Shown here: piece by piece, positions 43,218 through 55,200 of the stretch
Position numbering within the stretch: the first letter of the stretch is position 1
How the letters are laid out: every line of letters begins with the position of its first letter
Assembly (NCBI RefSeq): GCF_964340395.1
Contig: NC_135562.1
Span: 19,075,626-19,139,625, forward strand
Reading direction: 5' to 3'
Length of the DNA stretch: 64,000 nt
Source: Glandiceps talaboti
Lineage: Eukaryota; Hemichordata; Enteropneusta; Spengelidae
Translations under genes and position numbers: made by a program
The notes under the pieces: generated by a model
Told to the model about the DNA's origin: nothing
What the model saw: only the letters and a program-made list of their open reading frames with translations
Database searches by the model: none

Positions 43218-46163
43218 TAAAATGTAATCGATGTCATAAAAAGAAAAAAAGACTCATACCTGCACTGCCATTGTCGTTGTTCTGATTGCTGTTCTGTAAG
43301 ATTTGTAGGATTGAGTGTGTGATATCTGAGAAAGATTGTTAGATTATTAAAATTACTTATTTGATAACAAAAGTGTGGCGATATAGTAACTTAAAATATT
43401 TCTGTCAGCTGTTACAATACATTTGTGCATGCATACATATCAATAATGTTGCCATTCTAATAGAATGTTACATATGTACTACATCAAAAGCCTCGTCACA
43501 GATTTAGCAATGGTATACCAATATCTCTAGAAGCTAGAGTAATAAATCACGGCAAAAAAGAAAAGAATTCATCACATGATAAAATAATAGTGAATGAAAA
43601 TGGTGATATTTTGACTTGCTATAAATGTCTATTTAAATAAAGGAATACTAATGTTATTTACCAGTAGTATTGTCATTCATTGCTGGCTTCTTACAAAGAT
43701 ATCTGTTCGTTATATTTTCGGTACATATAACGTCTTGCCAATGGTTAGTAGAGTGCAAATTAAGTAGATGTATTGCACCACAATTTTCGTATCTGCCGCC
43801 ATCTGGTTGAAAACTATTAAGGTTCAACAAGATTTACATATTAATTGCACATTGTAGAGCGAAAGACTTGAACGTATCAATCATTAAAAGTTAATTGAAA
43901 TCGTTAAAAAAAAACCTTCAAAATTGCTCTTTGTATTTGTTGATAATGACGATTCTGATAATCAAATAAAAGCATATCATTTCTAATATTTGATACCATT
44001 GTTATAAGCTGGTATAATTTTTCAAAGAAATAAAAATATGTCGGGCACTAGCATTTATCAAAGTAAGGACGATTATAATCTTGGCTGACATGGCTGTAGG
44101 GGTCCATTTGATACAATGGTTTGACTACCCCTTTTATCATTTCCTGTCGTACATGTTGGGGTATAGAGAGCTCCTCACTACAAATGTCTGTACAGTTCTT
44201 TATATATCTCCAAACTACGAATGCATGTTCCTCGTCCATTTGAATTAATAAAGTAACTGTCATGGTTCACCATTTTCTTTTGACAGAAATCAACATTCTT
44301 GTATTTACCCAATGAGTATACTGATCAATTATGATTATTTCAAAATCGATATTCGAAAACCCCACTTATTTCTACAGATGAAATATTTGTTTTCAAAGAA
44401 GAGTTATAATTGATTATAACCCAGTATGTTTACTCTTACTTTTCTGTACTCCAATCAGTTAAAATAAAAGGGCTGCCATCAGTCCATCGATATATCCCTT
44501 CATTATCATCATCAGTGAAACCTGTAAATAAGACATTCTCATTGGCATATTTATTATACCATCTTTCAAAGCTCCTTAATGCTTGAAAACAAACTATCCC
44601 CAAAACATTATCTACAGCATAGTCTTAAGGTGAAAATGTCATTTTAAAGACATTACATTATTCTACACTTGATATGAAGGCCAGAAATATTAGGGGGGGG
44701 GGTCGTAGAAACGCTTTACTTTGCTGTGGGAATTACAGTTGTGGTTATGAAGGCATTTGAGTCATGTTACTTGCCAATATATGTCACTTTAAGAGGCTCT
44801 TCAGATACCAATTTATGGATTGTCCAAGCCTCTATCTCCGTTAAGATACTGACTAGATTGGATGACATAAGTTGGCAATCAAGTTCTGCCATCTGCCATG
44901 TAATATTCCACTGTGATTGTTGTAAATTGTAGCACATATCAGCATACAACTGCCAATCAGAATTATCACAATATAATCCTGGTAAAGAAATAATATTTGT
45001 TTAGGTTAATACATGTGGGTGGTTGGATGAGTAGCTGGGTATGTATGTATGTATGTATGTATGTATGTATGTATGTATGTATGTATGTATGTATGTATGT
45101 GTGTGTGTACGTGTGTATGTATGGATGTATGTATGTATGTATTGTTATGATGATGCAATTTTCTCTGTGACCCCTCTGCGACCGGTCAATGTCTTAAGAG
45201 TCATGGAATTTTCCATTGAGGTTGCCCAATTACATATTACTTTGAAATTGTAATTATTTTAATTTGCATGTCAATAGACGCACTTACAGGGACATGACTA
45301 TTTTGTGTATTGGGCTGGCATGGCCTGGACAGTAATAGCCTGGCAGTCGGATAGAACACATGGACTTTTCTGTTGCAGCACAGCTAGTGAGTTTTGAGAA
45401 ACCTGTACTTGGCTAAGGAAGTGACTGTTTTACTCAATACAGTTAGACTTTGAAACTCTCTTTGATATTGCCGATGTTATCGAGACTGGACTTAGTACCT
45501 CCGTCGTTTGGAAACTACATGTCGATCTTTCTGTGCGGACTTGAAATACAGTTGGTATTCTGTGAACTTTGTGAATTATAAATCAGTTTGCTGTCCTACA
45601 AACTCGGTAGGCATTGATGACCAGAAATAACGTGACGACCAGTACACCTGAAAGTTTCTGGGTGTGTGCAAATTGGAGTAAGTTGTAAGAGCTGTGCTGC
45701 ATTTAGCTTTCTTTACTTCAAGTAAGCCTTTGTGTACTAGGACTTTATTTTCTTGTACCATCTTAAAACAGTATTAATTTCAAAAGCTGGTTAATTGTGT
45801 AGGAACTTCCTCATATGCTGTTCATATTATTACGAACATGACGTTAATCTCAAGTAAACTGTGTGTGTATTAGGTTCGCCTGTATGGTCATTACACTCAG
45901 CCTTGTAAACTTTAGTTATAATTTAGGTTTGGAATAAACACGTTCTAAGTTTAAGTTGCCGATTGTATCGTCTTTTCTGTACGTAACAGTATGTATGTAT
46001 GTATGTATGTATGTATGTATGTATGTATGTATGTATGTATGTATGTATGCATGCATGCATGCATGCATGCATGTATGTATGCATGTATGCATGTATGTAT
46101 GTATGTATGTATGTATGTATGTATGTATGTGTGTATATATGTGTGTATATATGTGTGTATATG

Positions 46164-46218
<55 letters not shown>

Positions 46219-49200
46219 ATGTATGTATGTATGTATGTATGTATGTATGTATGTATGTATGTATCAAATCACATTATCAGAAGAGTAAAAACGACCGTCT
46301 AATATTGGCTCTTTAATACATACCATCCCTTCTTCGCATGTTAGGAACATAATATAAAAGCATTTTAATATCTCACAACGTAATAGGTTAACCAATTCAT
46401 TACTTCCTGAACCACCGGTCCATACAAAACAACATGGATTGGAAGTTAATGCTGGTTCATTGCCATGCCATCGTACTCGATGTACAACGTAGTACATGCA
46501 GTTTCATTATTAATACTAATTATGTTTTGGCCATAATAACAGTTTGGCTGTTACGAGCCAGAAATGTGTTTACATGCAAAAATATGTTTTTTATATATGG
46601 GTTCTATTGTATGTCATCTTGGTGATCGTTTCGTGGAACATCTCCGTTTTATCAGCCAAAAATCGTAACTATCCCATATCTATGCATTGTATTACCAACT
46701 ACCATAAATGTATCAGAATGATATGTTTGTTTTGCGTGGTAGTAGTATATAAAATAGGGTTATAGGACCACTTTTCGACAACCCCCCTTTTTCACCATTT
46801 TAACTTTAAAAAAATGGTCAAATCTATATTAAATTTGAGTAAACACAAAAATAACCCTGTCGTTTCACTGTCGTTCACTGTCATTATATAGTGAAAAGTA
46901 TCTGGAACAACAGTACCACGACAATCTATTAATACTCCCACCCATTGTTTAAATAAACATACCGGTGGGTTCAAAGGTCAATACACTTACAATAGGTTTA
47001 TGACTCATCGTGTATGATGTCATCATTCTTCAACTCTATGACCTTTGAGGTAATCATTTAAACAAATGATATATAGTATTTATAATACTATATATACCAT
47101 GCAAAATACTTGTATTACTTGTGGTAGATCAGCACCTGAATTCAAATGTGAAAAATGTAACAAACGTTTTAAACATGGACATAATTTTATCAAACATACA
47201 CATATAAAAGATTCTTGTGATAATAATAAATGTGAATATCCTGATGTTTGTCCAACATGTGATCGTGTTTTTACCGAGTTCACATGTGATAAATGTGGGT
47301 TTAATTTGCATATAAATATGAGTGTCATTTAAAGATATATTTTAACAGAGTAACACCTTGTGTTAAAGAATCTAAGAGATATTTTTGTGATTGTGGTTCA
47401 GAATTAGGTAGTTATTTATGTTGTATATACATAAAAAGAAAAGTTGTAAGTTAAGAAAAAACCAATTGAACAAATAAATATTGTTTATAAATATATATTT
47501 TTTATTCATATAACATGAATAAGATTCGGAATCCACTCACTAATCGAATGATAAAAGTTGGTGGTCATGTGTATAATAATCTTATATGGAATGGTGAACT
47601 ACAACCTATTCTCAATACCACACCTCCAAGAGAAGATAATATTTTAGATTGGTCGGTACCTGATAATCTTCCTCGACCATTAACAGAAGAATATATCATG
47701 AATCCTATCACTAAACATATGATTAAAATAGGTAACGACACATATCAAACTCTTATTAACAGAGGTTACCGACATGTAGGTGGTGTTATAATGTTACCCA
47801 GATATCATGAACTCAAGAGAGCTTTTAAAGGATATGTGAAATCATATAAAATTGATATAACTGAGGATGAACCTCATACACAATTAACTGAAAATAAATT
47901 GTTAATAAAGAAAATCTTAGAACAAAATTTACAAAATACAGGTAGAGTAAAAGCGATATTAACCTTGAAAATAAAATTTGTTAAAAGTGGTAAAGAAGAG
48001 ACAACAAGTGATGGTTATTTTAATAGTAGTCCTTTACAAATTATAAATACTGATCAAATAGAAGAACAAATTAATGCAAGTTTTGAAAGAATTATTTAAC
48101 ATATCGCTAAATGGTTACCTGAAGGATCTGGTTGGCAAATAAAATCACTTCTTAATTTTTATGTAAATAGCGTAAGATACAACCCTTTTCAAGATAACTC
48201 ATATATCAAATTACCAAAAGAACTACAACATCACAAGAAAGGTCTCATTAGTATACAAAATAATGACAATGAATGTTTTAGATGGTGCCACTTAGCATAT
48301 AAGTTTCCAGTCAAAATTTATAAAAATAGACCATCTAGATAAAGTCAACATATTAACCATATAAATTATAAAGGAATAACATTCCCAGTTACTATAAAAC
48401 AAATACCCACAATTGAAAACCAAAATGATATATCTATTTCTGTAATTGGTTATAAAAATAAAAAAGCATATCCAATTTATGTTAGTAAACAAACTTGTGA
48501 AGATCACCCTGACTTACTACTGATAACTCATGGTTAGAGATAGATAAAGATTAGAGATATGATATTTTTAATTTAAACAAACAAAATATTAATAATATAC
48601 AAACACAATGGCACATAAACTTATTTCAACAAATCTAACAAAACCAACAAGTTGTGTTCCAACACAAGATCAATTTAACAAAGCAGTACAAGAACAATCT
48701 GTTAAAAAATGGAGAGATTTACCAGTACATGAAATATATAAAGTAACTGAAGTAAAAACAATTACTGGTAAATTTGGTATAAGTTATATAGGTAAAATGA
48801 TAATTTAAAAGCTCATTATTATTTACCATCACGTATTGGTAAACAGTTAGAATTTGTATCAGTTCCATTTTGTATAAGATCAGAAGGTCTTCAAAACTCT
48901 GACAAAACAGGTCAACAATATTTTAAATATAGTTGTGTTAATATTTAATCAAGTTATTAAAAAACCTCATTTGATTTTGTATATTTTTTTGTTCTATTTT
49001 GTTTACTCAAAAATGAATTTTCTCATATAATAAACAAGAATAAAGTAATATTTGATAGTGTTAAAAATGATTACTTCAACCAGGAACTTATCACATTAAA
49101 CATTTTATAGACTCCGGTGGTATTTCTAAGGATATTAACGAGAGATCAATATTTAATTTTGATATAAAATTCGATGATAAAATTAAAATATCTCATTCAA

Positions 49201-52200
49201 CATTCGTTATAAACAAACAAATTATACCAGAATCTGTGTCTCGGTTATTTCATACTGAAAAAAGGGTTAAAGTCACTATTAGTTTTAAGGTCTTCGATGG
49301 TCGTTATTCAAAAATAACTTTTCATTTCACTTTAATTATCAAACCGTATAAAAATAATATATATACATATATAAGTGATACGCTTAGAGATATCTCACTT
49401 ATAAAACCTGAACCACAAAATGATTGACCGAAATATTAAAACAATACACGATTTGATTGATTATCTCACACGAGTATGTAGTGCTTATAGACGCTCTTAC
49501 AAATTGTTAAGTCGTGTTAATAAAGTGATACTTATTACTAGTGGAATTGTTCCAGGAGCTGGCGCATTAGCTGTAGTTCCCGCAATACCAGTTTTTGTCA
49601 GTATGTTAGCTGCTATTCCAATAATTATTACAGTTGTCAATCAAAACTTAAAACTAACAGACAAAGTATCACATTTTTAACAGATTGTTCTTGTACTGCT
49701 TTGTTAAATTGATCTTGTGTTGGAAATGAATGACAGGTTACTAACAGGTCGATAATTAGACAAGTCTATACCGCCAGCTGCTTTTTTGACCAATGGTACG
49801 ACGGTTGCCTCCTTCCAGACATCTGGAAATGTACCATTTTGAAGGGAGCGATTGATCATGCAGGTGATGATAGGTAGCAAGACATCGATACATTCTTTAA
49901 GTAACGTACCACGTTGGAATAGGGTCACTTGCGCACTGTTTTGACGGTGCTTTCATTATGTGTTTCTTTATGTCATCTGGTGTTACAGGTTCAAAGTTGT
50001 CAAACTTATTGTTAACAATCCTGGTGTTGAACATGTCTGTCTCACTATTTCCAGCTTGACTATCCAAATTATGTCGTATTTTGGTGACTTTATCGACGAA
50101 AAATTCGTTAAACCTGTTCGCCAACTCAACTTTAGAGGCATGGTCTGGCAACGATGACGTATTTGGTGGTTTCATGAGCGAGTTCACGATAGTATATAGC
50201 TTCTTCTGATCCCTTTGGCATTCGGCATTGTTGTTGGAATAATATTCAGTACACGCCCGATCGAGTCTATTTTATTCCTAAACTGTTTGAAAGTCAATCT
50301 ACTGTTGTAGTTTTGATGTTTTCTCCATTTTCTCTCAGCACGTCTTCTAAGCCGTCTTGGAAGTCTTATTTGATCATTGATCCACAGTAAGTGAGGTCTT
50401 GTTGCCAACTGCTTTGTAGTCAAAGGGGCATGTTTATCTAAAAGTTGACTCAACACAGAATCATAGATGGAGACCAATCTATCGAGATCGCAGTTTGATA
50501 AAACGGCTTGATCACATAGCGGTGAAAGGGATATATCATTTCTGAAAGCTGCTTTGTCAATCTTGTTGTATTTTGGAGAGTTGTGGATTTTTCTTCAATG
50601 TACCGAGAAATGTTCGTCAAATTGGCAAACACGAAGCAATGGTCTGAAATGTAGTGATCGCCGACTGGTGAAGTGATGCCTAGCCTGTTATCATCGCGTG
50701 CTATAATGAGATCAAGTGTATTACCGGACTCGTGTGTCGGAATAGATACGTGCTGTACTAAATCTCTCGATTGACAAATGTCCTTGAATTTAATTGATGA
50801 CTGGTCATCTATATTGTTCACATGAATATTAAAATCACCACAGATCACTATTGGTTCATTGCAGTCTAGAGTGGTATCGAGATAGTTTTCAAATTCTTCC
50901 AAAAATACATTGACGTGGATCAGATGTACTCTAGAATACGGAGGTCGATAGATTGTCACCAATTTAATCGTGGCTTTATTGTGACTGACTGTCCATTCTG
51001 CAAATTCGAATGAGTTTTCCTCTCCAGCTCGTATCTTTTTCACTTCAAACAAGTCATATTACAAACTGAATGGTTATTCAGAGATAAAATCAGAAATGAA
51101 ATTAGATATGAAATCAGATATGGAATCAGAGATGAAATCAGAAATTGAAATATAATACAATATTACTTTATATAATTTACTAATATGGACCAGTATCTGC
51201 GAGACTTGTATTACAATTCTGATTCAGCATACAGCGGCATCACAAAATTGTGGCGTAAAATCAAAGAAGACAAGAAAAAAATACAATATAAAGAATTGAA
51301 ACAATGGCTGGAACAACAAGAAGTTTACACTATGCATAAACCAGCAATTAAGAAGTTCCCTTACCGTAAAGTAATTGTTTATGGAATTGATGATCAGTGG
51401 CAAGCTGACATTGTGGACATGAATAACATCAAGAATCACCGTTACATCCTGACTGTTATCGATGTGTTATCGAAGTATGCCTGGGCGATACCGCTTAAAT
51501 CAAAACGTTGTATTGAAATGGCTGATTCCTTTGAGTTAATTTTCAAAGACCGTGAACCGAATAAAATCCAATTTGACGAAAGTCAGGAATTCTACAATAA
51601 GCATGTCAAAGACCTTTTTGAAAACCACGAAATCGAGTGGTTTAGTACACAATCCGATAAAAAAGCATCAGTTGTTGAGTGCTTCAACAGGACACTTAAA
51701 TCACGTATGTATAAATATTTAACTGATAAACAGACTAGACAATGGGTTGACATACTAGATCGTTTAGTGGATGGTTATAACAATAGTTATCACAATTCAA
51801 TCCACATGACTCATTAGCAAAGAATGAAAATATTGTTTGGTATAATTTGTATGGTGCTTATCTCACTGTTGAATATGGAACTCCAAAGTTAAATATTGGT
51901 GATACCGTGAGAATTTCCAAATACAAGAATGTGTTTGCCAAAGGATATTTACCAAACTATACATGTGAACTTTTCAAAATCAAACAAATTATTTTTGGTC
52001 CTGTTATTGTTTACACTCTGGAGGACTTATTGGGTGAAGACATTGAAGGCACGTTTTATGAGCAAGAATTATCACTTGATATGACTAAAGAATATAAAGT
52101 TGAAAAAATATTACGTAAGAAAAAAATCAAAGGTCATGAATACGCATTGGTAAAATGGTTAGGATATGACCATAAATTCAATTCTTGGGAACCGATTGAA

Positions 52201-55200
52201 AATATTCAAAAAATAATATGATATAATTGATATAAGATAACATGTTTGGAGAACATAATATAACCAAATTTTTAAATAAGTACAAAGACGTCCTTGGTTT
52301 TAATGTAGAGCTGGAATGGGACAACTTCAGAAGGAAAAATATGCACATATTAATTGTAAATCCAGGGGGAAAAATGAAAGATACATCCCTTTATCAAATT
52401 ATTTTATCCTTTTGTAAAGAAGTCGAAAAAAAGAATTTTTTTAAACGTATTGAATTCTTAGATCTATTTCCAGACTTAGAGGACAGCAAAGAGTCTATAT
52501 TTTTAGAAGAATACTGGGTTCTTAAATTATTACAAGATACTAGGAACAGACATATATTTCAAGATAGATATGGAAATTTAGTAGTATGTTTTATATAGAC
52601 CTTGAAAAAATGTGGACATTAGGATTACCAGAGACAACGAAGTCAAAAAAACAGCCTTCAACTCTTTCAGCTGTGCCGGAGCTGGAGCCGCAGTAACCGG
52701 AGTCACCGCAGAAGCTGCAGCAGTCACTGCCTCATTTTCAAAAACCATTTACGTTAAATAAAAATGCTAATTATGCAATACATCAACCATTTAATAAACA
52801 GTTATCCATAGATTTACGAGATACACTAGTCAACATGGATGTTTATGTAAGTGAAACTGATCGATTCAATATAAAGTTGAGAGATATATTCAAAAACTAT
52901 ATATTAATTCATAAAAATGCAGGCAGTGCCAACAAATGGTTGAAAGATCCAAATATGCATTACTGGGACCAACAGTTAAATTTTGTTGTTTGGTTAGCTA
53001 CGACCGGATGCGATGTTAGTATTCACGATCATCTGTATAATGAAAAATATTCCTAAACAAATTCAATCATTTTTTAGATTCCATGTGTACTTTACGATAA
53101 GAAGAATATTAAATGAGCTTTCTTGTCCACTACCTGATGATGTCGATACATTTAGTAAAACTGAATATTCATAGAATATGCAATGAATTCGGACTAAATT
53201 ATAATACAGATTTCAGATTCACGTATGACAAAGCGGGAAACAATGGTATAGTAAAACTAAAAGTCCAGGTAGAGTTGCATGGGGTAAAAAATTAGCAATA
53301 ATTTCAGCTGAAACAAAACAACGAAAAAAATTAAAATTAATGGAGTTAAAAGAACCGATAGAGACAAAGGAGTCGATAGAGTCAATGGAACCAATAAAGG
53401 CGACTGAGTTTTCCCTACAGTTGGATAATAAAAGATCACAATTTAATAATACTATGATTTTATTAACTCTTGGTTCACTAGTAATTGGGGTAGCTGGTTT
53501 ATATTATAAAAGAGAGTGGTTTTTACAATCAGATATAAATAATAAAGAAACTAAACAATTAACGACACCACAACCGGATAATAATGCTCTGTTTGAAATG
53601 GAATAATTTTTTTTTTTATATATTATATATATACACAATGACAGACTATACTAAACTAATTGTGAATGGTCTTTATGATGGTGCAGTTATATCTGCTTTA
53701 ACAATAGCTAATAGTTTAATACTTGATAAGACTATGAAAATGGCTCCAGACAGTCCTAAAACAAGTGTTTCATTCAAGAAGTTTGCTTATCTTGCAATAG
53801 CAATAAGTGGGGCAGTATTAGAGAAAGATATGTTAGAACAAAGAAATATGTTACCAGTTGAACCTTATAAAGGATAAATAAAAAGGATAATTTTATACAT
53901 CTAAATATATATACATAATGGGTGCGGCAATTGCAATGATGGTTGGTGAAGCAGTTTTAAATGCAACTGCCTTTGTGTGGAGCTGGTTATTTAGGTTAGA
54001 CAAAATATGAAATTATATCAATATATTTATTTAGCTGGTGGTGGAATATTATTAGTCTATTTAACAAAAAGATATATTTAAATATATAAAATGGAAGTAT
54101 GTAAATTATGTAAACGGAAAGGTGTAGCCCGTGATTGTACTAACATTTGCGGTACACTGTTTGGAAAATCCAAATTGAGATTGTTGTGATTCGATGGCAA
54201 AAATGAACTGGTATGATGTTATTCATTGTAACATATGTAGACGATTCCATATACCTCATGACGATTGTAAAAACATTTGTGGTAACATCTATGGAAGGTT
54301 TCACTATTTTGACTGCTGTACTTCGTTTAATAAACCTCTAGATGCAAGCTTTCATGAGCAAGGGAAAAGTCAAAATTTTTATGATCCAAAAAATCATATT
54401 AAAAATTTTTCTAAGAGGTATAATCTCAATTATTATCTTTTAACAACTGTTACTAGAATATTTTTATCAATCAATAAAATTCATGCAGAGCCAACACGAT
54501 ATCGATCACTCAACTTTAGTGTGATCATAAAATCAATTCTATTATACTTAGGAAAATATCAGGAAGCTGCTCAAATACCAGAGTTGAAAACGAAAGCATT
54601 TTCACAGAATCAAATTCTTAAACAATTTGGGATAAATGGAATACAAAATATAATATAAAATTTAGTTGGTGGCGTTTACGTTGGCTTCAAATATTTAAAA
54701 AAAAAAACAATCATTGTAAAAAATAATTAACGTTATTTGAATCATTATAAAAAATTACAAAACAGCTGCTCTACCGTATAGACCTGCCAATTTTTTTGTT
54801 TGTATTGTCTTCAATCTCAATTTACTCTCATACTAACTGTACAGGTCATACAGAGGTGAAGAATGATGATGTCATACACGATGAGTCATATGCCTATTGT
54901 AAGTGTATTGACATTTGAGGTGTTTATTTAAACAATTGGTGGGAGTATTAATATGTTTTTAATCGTTACACTGTCATTGTACTGTTGTTCCAGATACCTT
55001 TCACTATATAATGACAGTGCATGACAGTGAAACGACAGGGTTACTTTTTGTGTATACTCAAATTTAATATAGATTAGACCATTTTTTAAAGTAAAAATGG
55101 TGAAAAAGGGGAGCTTGTCGAAAAGTGGTCCTATAACCCTATTTTATATACTACTTATGGTTTCTGGCGATGAACATCGATTGAGGTTGAAGGAGGAGGA

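Larger units (their letters stand above)
46741..55155. mobile_element. Polinton/Maverick element, decayed and internally deleted
   Basis: An 8.4-kb element is bounded by inverted repeats of about 305-313 bases that begin AGTAGTATATAAAATAGGGT, fitting the 5'-AG start of Polintons. The borders TGGT (CGTGGT/TATGGT) are a plausible degenerate 6-base duplication. It carries a zinc-finger gene, an N-terminal PolB-type reading frame, several small genes, an rve integrase with a C-terminal chromodomain, and a VLTF3-like gene. Polymerase core, major capsid, ATPase and protease genes are not found. Multiple stops and frameshifts make it non-autonomous. A LINE fragment sits inside. Confidence 0.8.

Noticed and set aside
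47066-47332. Earlier Met for the Polinton zinc-finger gene
   Set aside because: The extra 11 residues are encoded by AT-rich, TATA-like sequence just inside the terminal repeat, so the downstream Met is more likely.
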